From: JACCTI01 sp051005695
GTDB taxonomy: Bacteria; Verrucomicrobiota; Verrucomicrobiia; Chthoniobacterales; UBA10450
DNA length: 64,000 nucleotides
Assembly: GCA_051005695.1 (NCBI GenBank)
Contig: JBPCJC010000054.1
Coordinates: forward strand, 1-64,000
Direction: 5' to 3'
Part shown: positions 27,081 through 35,682 of the stretch, piece by piece
Layout: every line of letters starts with the position of its first letter
How positions within the stretch are numbered: the stretch's first letter is position 1
Notes under the pieces: generated by a model
Databases searched by the model: none
Told to the model about the DNA's origin: nothing
The model's input: only the letters and a program-made list of their open reading frames with translations
Translations under genes and position numbers: made by a program

Positions 27081-27742
27081 AAAAAGCGCTGATGTTTTTC
27101 TCGCTCCTGCTTCCCTGGAGCTGGCGCCGAAGTTTTCTCGAAAAGCAGTTTGGGTATTCTTTACACCCCACCAGCTGGATCGGTTTCGCCTGGATTTTTC
27201 CGAAGCATCTGGTGCTGGAGGAACACGCGCGCATCGGTCACCTCAATGTCTGCAAAGGCGCCGATCTCCTGCATCTCGGCGCGCACGCGATCATCGGGCA
27301 ATTGAATTGGATCACCGGTTTTCCCTCCGGCGCGGGCCGGCATTTCGCGCATCAACCGGAGCGGCGGCCGGAGTTGATTCTCGAAAAACATGCCGGTATC
27401 AGCAGCCGCCATTTCATCGATTGCACCGCCCGCATTCGCATCGGCGCCTTCAGCACGGTCGCGGGATTTCGCTCGCAACTGATCACCCACAGCATCGATC
27501 TCGCGGCCGGCCGGCAAGCCGCGGCGCCGATCGAGATCGGCGAATACTGTTTTCTCGGGACGGAAGTGGTCGTCCTCGGCGGCGGCGGATTGCCGCATCA
27601 TTCCGTCCTCGGCGCGAAGGCGCTCCTAAACAAAAAATGGGAGGAGCCCTTTCATCTTTACGGCGGCGTGCCGGCGAAGCCGTTAAAGCCGCTCCCGCGC
27701 GATCTGGGATATTTCCAAAGACAGGAAGGATTCGTCTGGTGA
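27077..27742 (+). CDS. Left-handed beta-helix acyltransferase (WcaF-like)
   Basis: A 221-residue protein starting by ATGA overlap. Hexapeptide-type repeats run through the middle (IGAFSTVAGF, IEIGEYCFLGTEVVVLGGG), with His in RSQLITHSID where acetyltransferases of this superfamily place the catalytic base, and a PAKPLKPL end. It probably O-acetylates a sugar of the repeat unit. It is the last gene of the first glycosyltransferase run; a REP-like palindrome follows 17 bases downstream. Confidence 0.78.
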   Translation: MKKALMFFSLLLPWSWRRSFLEKQFGYSLHPTSWIGFAWIFPKHLVLEEHARIGHLNVCKGADLLHLGAHAIIGQLNWITGFPSGAGRHFAHQPERRPELILEKHAGISSRHFIDCTARIRIGAFSTVAGFRSQLITHSIDLAAGRQAAAPIEIGEYCFLGTEVVVLGGGGLPHHSVLGAKALLNKKWEEPFHLYGGVPAKPLKPLPRDLGYFQRQEGFVW

Positions 27743-27758
27743 TCGCGCTTTCCAAAGA

Positions 27759-27885
27759 TGTCATCCTGAGTCGCGAAGACGACGAAGGACCTCGCGCCTG
27801 GAGGCAGATCGGACGAGCGATCGATCGGGAATCGCAGGACCGTATGCGAGGTCCCTCCGCGCGCTGCGCCAGCCTCGGGATGACA
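27759..27885. repeat. REP-like palindromic element, copy 1
   Basis: Bounded by TGTCATCCTGAG on the left and CTCGGGATGACA on the right, with internal GGACCTCGC (27787-27795) and GCGAGGTCC (27846-27854) forming a nested inverted repeat. Copy 2 at 35513-35637 has the same architecture. The nested palindrome looks like REP/BIME elements moved by Y1 (TnpA-REP) transposases; no such transposase is in the window. It separates the WcaF-like and asnB genes and could also act as a transcriptional break. Confidence 0.85.
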
Positions 27886-27927
27886 AACGTCCGCGCGCGG
27901 TTTCTCCACCTTAACGGGCGCTGAACC

Positions 27928-29727
27928 ATGTGCGGTATCGCCATCCATTTTAACTCGTTAGGCAACGCGACCCCGCTCGATCTCCGCCTGATTCACCATC
28001 GCGGTCCGGATTCCTCGGGTGACTGGAGTTCCGCGGATGGCCGCGTTTGGCTCGGGAATACCCGGCTCGCGATTGTCGATCTTTCACCGACCGGTGCCCA
28101 ACCGATGATCGATGATTCGACCGGCAACGTCATCGTCGTCAACGGCGAGATCTATAATCATCGGGCGCTCCGCGAGGAGCTCGGCGCCGGCATCGCCTGG
28201 AAAGGCACGAGCGATACGGAAACCCTTTTGCAGGCGTATGCGCGCTGGCATCACGGAATGCTCGATCGCCTCAAGGGCATGTTTGCTTTCGCGATTTACG
28301 ACCGCGCCCGCGCAGAAATTTTTGTGGCGCGCGATCGGCTCGGCATTAAGCCGCTCTACTTTGCGCGCGAGGTCGAGTCCATCCGCTTTGCTTCCGAAGT
28401 GAAAGTTCTGCAAACGGAGGCGCGCGAAATTTCTGCGGAAGCCATCTCCGCTTATCTGCAATGGGGCGCGTGTCCGGAGCATGAACTGCTTTTTTCCGAC
28501 ATCGAAGTTTTGCCCGCGGGCCACGCGATGGTCATCGCTGCGGATGGCAACGTGAAGACGTGGAAATATTGGCCACCACAAAAAATCGCCAGCCCGTCGA
28601 GTTCGGACGCGGGGCAAACTGTCCGGCGTTTGCTCGAATGCGCGGTCGAAGAACATCTGCTCGCGGATGTGCCGGTGGCGAGTTTTCTCAGTGGCGGGAT
28701 TGATTCCTCGGTGATCACCGCGATCGCGGCGCAAAAATTGGAGCAGAGACTGCAAACCTTCGCGGTCGGTTTCGATTCCGAGGAGTTCGACGAAACCGCG
28801 ATCGCGCAGGAAGTGGCGCAACGTTATCGAACGGATCATCACCGCATCCAACTCTCGGAAGAGGAAGTGATCCACTCGGTCACCGAAGCGGTCGCGCATC
28901 TCGATCTGCCGTCGGTCGATGCGATCAATACTTACATCGTCTCGCGGGCGGTGGCGGCGCGGGGAGTGAAGGTGGCGCTTTCCGGACTCGGCGGTGACGA
29001 ACTCTTCGGCGGTTACCCGAGCTTTAGGGATGTCCCGCGCCTGCAATTGCTCGCGAAAACGCCGCGCGCTTTTCGCCGGGCGCTCGGTCCGCGCCTCGCG
29101 GATTTGCCCAGGACGACCGACGCCGGCGAGCTGGCGCGCTGGCGGCGGCGATTTTTCACCGATGCGATGATTGCCCGAGCGGGTTTGCCTAACGAGACGT
29201 TGCCGCTGGCTAACATGATCGATTTGCCGGACGATTTCGCGCAGATCAGTTGGGCGGAACTCTCCGGTTATATGCGCCGCATGCTTCTGCGCGATTCGGA
29301 TCAAATGAGCATGGCGGTTTCGCTGGAGTTGCGCGTGCCCTTCCTCGATCACCAGTTAGTGGAGTACGTTCTTCATCTGCCGGCTGCGGCGAAGAAACGC
29401 GGCTCGCGCCCGAAAGGCTTGCTCATCGAAGCCTGCCGCGATCTCCTCCCGCCGTCGGTTTACCAGCGGCCCAAGCGCGGTTTCGTCCTGCCGATGCGGG
29501 CCTGGATGCTGGGGCCGCTGGCGGAATTTGTCGCCCGCGGTTTGGCGGAAGCGCGAACCCGCGAGCTGGTCGCGCCTGCATTCGTTAGGCAGCTTCAGGA
29601 TGCTTTCGCCGCGGAAAAGCTGCATTGGACGCGACTCTGGAGCATCGTCGTCCTCGGTCATTTCGCGGAGCGACGACAGTTGACGCGCGCATTTCATGAG
29701 GATTCTCCGCTCCACGCACTCAGTTAA
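27928..29727 (+). CDS. asnB: AsnB-type glutamine-dependent amidotransferase
   Basis: A 599-residue protein starting MCGIAIHF, so Cys2 is the class II glutaminase nucleophile (residues 2-200). The synthetase domain follows with the ATP pyrophosphatase loop FLSGGIDSSVIT (about residue 252) and SGLGGDELFGGY. The length is typical of AsnB. It could make asparagine, but within an exosortase/EPS locus it more likely amidates a sugar acid or a linked group, like the exosortase-associated amidotransferases. No tRNA or amino-acid genes are nearby to favour the metabolic role. Confidence 0.88.
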   Translation: MCGIAIHFNSLGNATPLDLRLIHHRGPDSSGDWSSADGRVWLGNTRLAIVDLSPTGAQPMIDDSTGNVIVVNGEIYNHRALREELGAGIAWKGTSDTETLLQAYARWHHGMLDRLKGMFAFAIYDRARAEIFVARDRLGIKPLYFAREVESIRFASEVKVLQTEAREISAEAISAYLQWGACPEHELLFSDIEVLPAGHAMVIAADGNVKTWKYWPPQKIASPSSSDAGQTVRRLLECAVEEHLLADVPVASFLSGGIDSSVITAIAAQKLEQRLQTFAVGFDSEEFDETAIAQEVAQRYRTDHHRIQLSEEEVIHSVTEAVAHLDLPSVDAINTYIVSRAVAARGVKVALSGLGGDELFGGYPSFRDVPRLQLLAKTPRAFRRALGPRLADLPRTTDAGELARWRRRFFTDAMIARAGLPNETLPLANMIDLPDDFAQISWAELSGYMRRMLLRDSDQMSMAVSLELRVPFLDHQLVEYVLHLPAAAKKRGSRPKGLLIEACRDLLPPSVYQRPKRGFVLPMRAWMLGPLAEFVARGLAEARTRELVAPAFVRQLQDAFAAEKLHWTRLWSIVVLGHFAERRQLTRAFHEDSPLHALS

Positions 29728-30865
29728 TCCGGCGATCGGCGGCCCGATTGAATCGATCAGGCAATCTTCCGCGGCCCTGCAAGCGCGCGGGCACACGGTC
29801 GAGATTGTTTCGCTTGATTCGCCTAACGACCAATGGGTTGAGGATTGTCCGATAAAAGTGCACGCCCTCGGTCCGGGTCGCGGGAGTTACGGTTACGCGC
29901 GCGACTTCGTTCCCTGGCTAACGAGACATCGCGCGGAGTATGACGCAGTCATCGTGCACGGTCTCTGGCAATACAGCAGCTTCGGGGTCTGGCGCGCGCT
30001 CCACCGAACCGGCACGCCGTATTTTGTTTTTCCGCATGGGATGCTCGATCCCTGGTTTAAGCGCACCTATCCGCGGAAGCATTTGAAGAAATTACTCTAC
30101 TGGCCCTGGGGCGAATATCGCGTGCTTCGCGATGCCGCCGCCGTCCTGTTTACCTCGGAAGAAGAGCGACGTCTGGCGCGCGAATCTTTTTCGCGTTACC
30201 GCTGCCGCGAGGAAGTGGTGAACTACGGAACCGCGGCGCCGTCGCTCGATCTCGAGACCGCGCGGGAAGCGTTTCTCGCGCACTTTCCACAATTGCGCGG
30301 ACAACGATTCTTTTTATTTCTGGGGCGACTGCACGAGAAAAAAGGTTGTGATCTGCTGCTGGAAGCGTTCGCCGCAGTTCGGCAAACCCGCGACGCCCGC
30401 CTCCATCTGGTCATGGCCGGTCCGCCGGCTAACGAGACCTACTTGCGCCAATTACAAGAACTCACTCGCGCTCTTGGCGTGGAAACGGCTACGACCTTCG
30501 CTGGTATGCTCACGGGCGATTTGAAATGGGGCGCTTTCCAGGCCGCGGAGGTTTTTGTCCTGCCGTCGCACCAGGAAAATTTTGGGATTGCGGTCGTGGA
30601 GGCGATGGCTTGCGGCAAGCCGGTGCTGCTTTCAGACAAGGTGAATATCTGGCGCGAGATCGTGCAGGATGGCGCGGGCTTCGCGGAGAACGATGATCGC
30701 GCGGGAACGACGCGGCTGCTCCAGCGTTGGCTCGATTTGCCGGAGGCGGCAGCGGAAAAAATGCGCACCGCTGCACGGGAATCTTTTGCCCGGCGTTTTG
30801 AAATCACCAGCGCGACCGAAAGTTTGCTCGACGTGCTGCGTCGCCACCGCGTCACTGGAGCCTGA
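29696..30865 (+). CDS. GT4-family glycosyltransferase
   Basis: A 389-residue GT-B enzyme overlapping asnB by 32 bases. N-terminal STHSVNPAIGGPIESIRQ is the glycine loop. FPHGMLDPWFKRTYPRKHLK is typical of a WcaK/WbnK-like subset of EPS glycosyltransferases. The donor lobe has FFLFLGRLHEKKGCDLLLEA and SHQENFGIAVVEAMACGKPV with the E-x7-E motif. Specificity unknown. Confidence 0.87.
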   Translation: MRILRSTHSVNPAIGGPIESIRQSSAALQARGHTVEIVSLDSPNDQWVEDCPIKVHALGPGRGSYGYARDFVPWLTRHRAEYDAVIVHGLWQYSSFGVWRALHRTGTPYFVFPHGMLDPWFKRTYPRKHLKKLLYWPWGEYRVLRDAAAVLFTSEEERRLARESFSRYRCREEVVNYGTAAPSLDLETAREAFLAHFPQLRGQRFFLFLGRLHEKKGCDLLLEAFAAVRQTRDARLHLVMAGPPANETYLRQLQELTRALGVETATTFAGMLTGDLKWGAFQAAEVFVLPSHQENFGIAVVEAMACGKPVLLSDKVNIWREIVQDGAGFAENDDRAGTTRLLQRWLDLPEAAAEKMRTAARESFARRFEITSATESLLDVLRRHRVTGA

Positions 30866-30868
30866 GCG

Positions 30869-32047
30869 ATGTCGCAAGATTCACTTCGGATCAATCTCGT
30901 CCTCGGGCATCAGGTGCCGTTTCCGCCAACGCGCGGCGGCGGGGTTAACAATCTCGTTTGGATGATGGCGAAACAATTCGCGGCCAAAGGACACATCGTA
31001 ACCGCATATTCGCCGAGCGCACCCGGCCTTGCGGAGCATGAAATCGACCCGCACGGCATTGAACATTTTCGTGTCGCCGGCGCGCCGGGTCATCCGAACG
31101 TCTGGCGCGATAACGGGAACGCGTTACCCTATGCGCGGCGCCTCTGGCCGCTTTTAAAATCGGCGGACGTGACCTCCTTGCACACGCCGTTTTCGTTTTT
31201 GCTCCGCTACAAGCCGGGCCTGGGCGTCTGCACCCACACGATTCACCGGACGCCGAAATGGATCGTGCATCTGCACGGAAACCTCGATCGCATTTACGGC
31301 GGGAGCCACGCAGTCATCGAGCAGGCGCTGCAAATTTCGCCACGCCTGGCGGCAAAACTGAAAGCGATCCACAATTGCATCGAGCTGCCTAACGAGACTC
31401 CGAATGCGGGTTTCGATTCGCCACTGACCTTTCTGTACGTCGGTCGCTTCGTTCCCGACAAAGGTCTGGAGTCGTTAGTCCGCGGCTTCCTCGCGGTCAC
31501 GCCGGAAAATCGCGAAATGCGTTTGCGCATCATCGGTCCGCAAACCAGTGAAGAGGGCGCGGATGTTGGCTTTCTCGAGCGGATGAAAACTGTCATCGCC
31601 ACCAGCGAGAATGCCGCGCAAGTCTCGCTCGAGCCGAGCATTTACGATCGTGAAAACCTTTTCGCGCAAATCCGGAGCGCGGCAATTTTTTGTTTGCCCT
31701 CACTCACCGGCGAGACTTTCAGCATGGCCGCGCTCGAGGCGATGGCTTGCGCGAAACCGTTGCTTGTGTCCGACTATGGCCCGATGCGGGAAATGGTCGA
31801 TCATCGGAGCAACGGTTACATCGCGAAAGCGGGGGATGCGGACGCCTGGAGCGAAGCGATCCGCTTTTTTCTCGAAAAGGTGCGGGCAATTCCAGAGATG
31901 GGCGCGCGCTCGTTTGCCAAGGCCGCAAATTCATTTTCCGCCGAACGGATCGCGCAGGAATATCTCTCGGATTTTCGGCAGCTGATCGCCGCGAAGAAGA
32001 GCGGGCGCCGTCGTCCGGCGGCGCAACCGATCATGGAAAAATCTTGA
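30869..32047 (+). CDS. GT4-family glycosyltransferase
   Basis: A 392-residue GT-B enzyme starting three bases after the previous stop. PPTRGGGVNNLVWMMAKQF is the acceptor loop, VHLHGNLDRIYGG the interdomain part, and LTFLYVGRFVPDKGLESLV opens the donor lobe. LTGETFSMAALEAMACAKPL supplies the E-x7-E motif. Coupled with the neighbouring acyl- and methyltransferase genes in one transcription unit. Confidence 0.87.
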   Translation: MSQDSLRINLVLGHQVPFPPTRGGGVNNLVWMMAKQFAAKGHIVTAYSPSAPGLAEHEIDPHGIEHFRVAGAPGHPNVWRDNGNALPYARRLWPLLKSADVTSLHTPFSFLLRYKPGLGVCTHTIHRTPKWIVHLHGNLDRIYGGSHAVIEQALQISPRLAAKLKAIHNCIELPNETPNAGFDSPLTFLYVGRFVPDKGLESLVRGFLAVTPENREMRLRIIGPQTSEEGADVGFLERMKTVIATSENAAQVSLEPSIYDRENLFAQIRSAAIFCLPSLTGETFSMAALEAMACAKPLLVSDYGPMREMVDHRSNGYIAKAGDADAWSEAIRFFLEKVRAIPEMGARSFAKAANSFSAERIAQEYLSDFRQLIAAKKSGRRRPAAQPIMEKS

Positions 32048-32051
32048 GCGC

Positions 32052-32618
32052 ATGGCGACTCCGCTGACCACGGTCAAACCGGACCAGGAACTCTACGGCT
32101 CGCCGTGGTCGCGCGAGGAGCGCGTCCGCCGCGTGCTCTGGGATTTGTGCTGGTTCCTCTTTTGCGTCTGGACGCCGAAACCGGCTAACGAGTGGCGACT
32201 TTTTTGGCTGCGCGCCTTCGGGGCGAAGATCGACGGAACCCCCTTTGTGCATCAGCGCGCGCGCATCGAAATCCCGTGGCACCTGACCTTGCGCGATCGT
32301 GCCTGCCTCGGCGATCGCGCCAATGTTTACTCGTTAGGCGAAATCGAAATCGGGGCGCGCGCGACAATTGCGCAGGAAGCTTATTTGAGCACCGGGAGCC
32401 ACGATTTCTTGACCACGCGGATCCCGTTGGTGACGGCGAAAATCCTCGTCGGCGAAGACGCCTTCGTCGGGGCGCGCGCTTTTGTCATGCCGGGAATTAC
32501 CATCGGCGCGCGCAGTGTTATCGGCGCTTGTTCGGTGGTGACGAAAGATGTTCCGCCCGATAGCTACGCCGCCGGCAATCCCTGCCGAGTGCTGCGGGCG
32601 CGCGCGCTTTCCGCATGA
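32052..32618 (+). CDS. Hexapeptide-repeat O-acetyltransferase
   Basis: A 188-residue left-handed beta-helix protein with repeats (IEIGARATIAQEAYL, ILVGEDAFVGARAFVMPGIT, IGARSVIGACSVVTKDVPPD) and catalytic-type His in LSTGSHDF. It ends in YAAGNPCRVLRAR, the standard tail of the WcaF/NodL/maltose acetyltransferase group. It likely acetylates a sugar of the exported polymer. It overlaps the next gene by four bases. Confidence 0.85.
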   Translation: MATPLTTVKPDQELYGSPWSREERVRRVLWDLCWFLFCVWTPKPANEWRLFWLRAFGAKIDGTPFVHQRARIEIPWHLTLRDRACLGDRANVYSLGEIEIGARATIAQEAYLSTGSHDFLTTRIPLVTAKILVGEDAFVGARAFVMPGITIGARSVIGACSVVTKDVPPDSYAAGNPCRVLRARALSA

Positions 32619-33427
32619 GCCTGCCGGGCCAGAAACATCTGCGGCATTGGTTTTGGGCGGTGATGTTTCGCTTCCCGAAACTGCGTCTGCGACTCACCCG
32701 TCTGCTCGTCCCTGCGCGCGAAATGGACGTGCAAATTTTCGGCGCACCCCTGCGGATCGATTCGCGCGAGGAGATTGGCTTGTGGCGCGCGTCCAAAATT
32801 GCCGACGAAAATGTGATCTTCCGCGATGAGGCGGCGTCGCTTCTGAACCTCGCGCTCCTCCTGCAACCGGGTGATGTCTTCATCGATATCGGCGCCAACG
32901 TCGGCCTCTACAGTTCCGCGCTCGCGCGCTTGCGAAATGTCTTTGCGCAAAACGAATTCGTCGCGATCGAGGCGAATCCCGCGACCGCCGCGCGCTTGCA
33001 ACGTTCGGTCGACGGTCGCGGAGTGGCGGTGATGAATCTCGGCGTGTCCGATCGCGCGACTGAGCTCGCGTTCGCTCCGGGAGTGACCTCGGGCGTGTTC
33101 AAAGTCGCCGCGCCCGGAGAGCGTGAGGGCGTGACCAAAATTCATTGTGACCGCCTGGATGCATTGCCACTTCCGGCCGGCGACCTCGTTATGAAGATCG
33201 ACGTGGAAGATCATGAACTGCCGGTGCTCGAAGGCGCGGCCGGCCTGTTCGCGGCGGAGCGCATCAAGGTCATCTACCTCGACGGTTATCGCGGCGAATC
33301 GATTCCGCCGCTGTTGCGCGGACACGGTTTTGCATTGTTCGATGGCCGAACGCTGGCACGTGTGACCGATGAAGTGCCGGCGTTTTCGCTGCTCGCGGTG
33401 CACCAATCGCGGCTAACGAATAGATGA
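32615..33427 (+). CDS. FkbM-family methyltransferase
   Basis: A 270-residue class I AdoMet-dependent methyltransferase. Motif I is DVFIDIGANVGLYSSAL near residue 86, an acidic loop FVAIEANPATAARL follows, and the FkbM signature MKIDVEDHELPVLEGA is near residue 190. FkbM enzymes O-methylate sugars or polyketides, so this one probably methylates a glycan hydroxyl, possibly capping the chain. ATGA overlaps couple it to both neighbours. Confidence 0.88.
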   Translation: MSLPGQKHLRHWFWAVMFRFPKLRLRLTRLLVPAREMDVQIFGAPLRIDSREEIGLWRASKIADENVIFRDEAASLLNLALLLQPGDVFIDIGANVGLYSSALARLRNVFAQNEFVAIEANPATAARLQRSVDGRGVAVMNLGVSDRATELAFAPGVTSGVFKVAAPGEREGVTKIHCDRLDALPLPAGDLVMKIDVEDHELPVLEGAAGLFAAERIKVIYLDGYRGESIPPLLRGHGFALFDGRTLARVTDEVPAFSLLAVHQSRLTNR

Positions 33428-33440
33428 ACGCGCCTAACGA
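33413..33440 (+). repeat. Two direct copies of the dispersed word, starts 21 bp apart
   Basis: CTAACGA starts at 33413 and 33434 and flanks the ATGA junction of the FkbM and GT2 genes (33424-33427). The 21-bp period equals two helical turns, the same spacing as the first two copies in the cluster at 50979. Confidence 0.9.
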
Positions 33441-34281
33441 ACGCGTACCCGTCTCGGTCATCGTTCCGATTCGGAACGAGGCGGAGAATCTCCCGCGCTG
33501 CCTCGCTTCGGTGCGCTGGGCCGATGAAATCTTCGTGGTCGATTCACAGAGCACTGACGGCTCGATTGAAATCGCGGAGCGCGAAGGCGCGCGGGTGGTG
33601 CAGTTTCAATTCAACGGCACCTGGCCGAAGAAAAAAAATTGGGCGCTGGAGAATCTCCCGTTTCGCCATGAATGGATTTTTATCCTCGATGCTGATGAGG
33701 TTTTGCCGCCGGAGGCAGAGCAGGAGTTCCGGGCCGCGATTGTAAACGCGGGCAAGCTGGTCGGCTATTGGATCAACCGGCATTTCATTTTTCTCGGGCG
33801 CCGAATGCGGCACGCCTATTATCCGAACTGGAATTTGCGACTCTTCAAACACTCGTTAGGCCGTTACGAAAAACTGACTGAGGCGGAAACGAAGAGCGGC
33901 GACAACGAAGTGCACGAGCACGTCATCGTGCCGGGGCCGACCGGGCGGCTGCATTCGGAGATGGCGCATTACGCGTTTCCTTCGGTGGAAGTCTTCATCG
34001 AGAAACACAATCGCTACTCGAACTGGGAAGCGCGGGTCGCGACCGAGGAACACTTGGCTGCGAGCTCGGGCGAGCTGCGACACGAGCGGGTCAATCGCCG
34101 GCGAAGAATGAAGCTGCTCTCGCATCGGCTGCCATTTCGCGGACTCCTGCGCTTTCTTTACGTCTACGTTTGGCAGCGCGGGTTTCTCGATGGCCGCGAA
34201 GGTTATTACTTCGCGCGCTTGCACGGCGTTTACGAATTCCTCTCGGTTGCGAAGACCTTCGAGCTCAACAAAAAACTGTGA
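33424..34281 (+). CDS. GT2-family glycosyltransferase (WaaE/KdtX-like)
   Basis: A 285-residue GT-A enzyme with VSVIVPIRNEAENLPRCLAS, FVVDSQSTDGSIEIA and the metal-binding FILDADEVLPPEA. GRLHSEMAHYAFPSVEVFIE is typical of the WaaE/KdtX branch that adds a sugar to core or EPS acceptors. It has no membrane segments beyond a weak amphipathic C-terminus. ATGA-coupled to the FkbM gene and overlapping the next start by one base. Confidence 0.88.
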   Translation: MNAPNERVPVSVIVPIRNEAENLPRCLASVRWADEIFVVDSQSTDGSIEIAEREGARVVQFQFNGTWPKKKNWALENLPFRHEWIFILDADEVLPPEAEQEFRAAIVNAGKLVGYWINRHFIFLGRRMRHAYYPNWNLRLFKHSLGRYEKLTEAETKSGDNEVHEHVIVPGPTGRLHSEMAHYAFPSVEVFIEKHNRYSNWEARVATEEHLAASSGELRHERVNRRRRMKLLSHRLPFRGLLRFLYVYVWQRGFLDGREGYYFARLHGVYEFLSVAKTFELNKKL

Positions 34282-35495
34282 TGCGCGTCGTAGTTTGGGG
34301 AATCAATTACGCGCCCGAGTTCACCGGAATCGCGCCGCATAACGTCGCGCTCTGCGAGTTTTTGCAGACGCGGGGACACGACGTGGAGATGGTGACAACA
34401 TTTTCGTATTACCCGACGTGGCGAAAACTTCCCGCGGATCGGGGGCAATTTTATCGGACGGATGTGATCAACGGTGTTCCGGTGCATCGTTGCTGGCATT
34501 TTGTCCCGGAACGCGTCTCCGCGCTCAAGCGGATGGCGCATGAGGCGAGCTTCATCTGCACCTCAACTCTGCGCGTGCTCCGCTTGCCGCGCGCGGATGT
34601 TTATGTGCTCGTCTCGCCGCCGCTGTTGCTGGGCGCGGCCGGTTGGTTTGTCGGGCTGAGCAAGCGCGCGCCGTTCGTTTTTCATGTCCAGGATATGCAG
34701 CCGGACGCGGCCGTCGGGCTGGGGATGTTGCGCGAGGGTTGGTTCATCAAGACCCTTTATGCGCTGGAAGCGTTCGCCTATCGGAGCGCGGCGAAGGTTT
34801 CGGGAATCACGCGTGGGATGCTGGTGAAGTTCCGCCGCAAAGGCGTGCCGGCAGAGAGGCTGATTTATTTTCCGAACGCGATCTCGCTCGCGGCCAACGG
34901 CGTGACACCGGAGCGCGGCGAGTTTCGGCGTCGGCACAATTTGCCTAACGAGAAGTTCCTCGCGGTTTACGCCGGCAACCTGGGGGTGAAACAGGGACTG
35001 GACGTTTTGCTGGCGGCGGCGCAAAAACTCCAGGACCGACGAATTCACATCCTGATCTGCGGCGATGGTGCGCAACGCGAAGTTTTGCGGGAACAAATTC
35101 GCACGCTGCAGTTGCCGAACGTTTCCATGCTGCCGCTGCAACAGGGCGCGGATTACACCGCGTTGCTCGAGGATGCGGACGTCTGTTTCATCACTCAACA
35201 GTCTGGCTCGGGAAATTCCTTTTTTCCGAGCAAGCTTCTCGGGTTGCTCGCGCAATCGAAGCCCGTGATCACGGTGGCGGATCCGGAAAGCGAACTGGCG
35301 GAAGCGGCGAGCGAAGGCGGGTTCGGTTTAAATATTCCACCCGGTCGTCCAGAGGACGTGGCGAAGGTCCTGGACTTGTTAGCCAAAGATCCGGCGCGCT
35401 TGGCGGCGTACGGTGCGGCTGGCAATATTTACGTGCAGCAGTTCGAGAAGGGGCGCGTTTTCGAAAACTTTCTCAAAGAGTTGGAGGCGCTTTGA
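34281..35495 (+). CDS. WcaI/WbuB-like GT4 glycosyltransferase
   Basis: A 404-residue enzyme from the ATG at 34281 (TGATG junction). VWGINYAPEFTGIAPHNVAL at the N-terminus, HVQDMQPDAAVGLGML in the middle and KFLAVYAGNLGVKQGLDVL opening the donor lobe identify the WcaI/WbuB group. NSFFPSKLLGLLAQSKPVI replaces the classic E-x7-E segment, as in that group, known from colanic acid and O-antigen synthesis. It ends the asnB-led run; a REP-like element follows 17 bases downstream. Confidence 0.88.
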   Translation: MRVVVWGINYAPEFTGIAPHNVALCEFLQTRGHDVEMVTTFSYYPTWRKLPADRGQFYRTDVINGVPVHRCWHFVPERVSALKRMAHEASFICTSTLRVLRLPRADVYVLVSPPLLLGAAGWFVGLSKRAPFVFHVQDMQPDAAVGLGMLREGWFIKTLYALEAFAYRSAAKVSGITRGMLVKFRRKGVPAERLIYFPNAISLAANGVTPERGEFRRRHNLPNEKFLAVYAGNLGVKQGLDVLLAAAQKLQDRRIHILICGDGAQREVLREQIRTLQLPNVSMLPLQQGADYTALLEDADVCFITQQSGSGNSFFPSKLLGLLAQSKPVITVADPESELAEAASEGGFGLNIPPGRPEDVAKVLDLLAKDPARLAAYGAAGNIYVQQFEKGRVFENFLKELEAL

Positions 35496-35512
35496 GATTG
35501 CGCGGTCTTTGA

Positions 35513-35637
35513 TGTCATCCCGAGCCGCGTAGACGGCGAGGGACCTCGCACTGGGCGGTGGTCTTTCCGTCCGCAGCTGGTGTGGTCTGCGCGAGTAAGC
35601 GAGGTCCTTCGGCGCGCTTCGCCGCCTCAGGATGACA
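35513..35637. repeat. REP-like palindromic element, copy 2
   Basis: TGTCATCCCGAG on the left and CTCAGGATGACA on the right enclose GGACCTCGC (35541-35549) and GCGAGGTCC (35599-35607), the same nested palindrome as copy 1. It sits between convergent genes, where it could also act as a bidirectional terminator. The central loop sequences of the two copies differ. Confidence 0.85.
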
Positions 35638-35682
35638 ATGCCGATCTCGGACGAATGGCTGCGACAGCGGTGTCGTTAGGCC

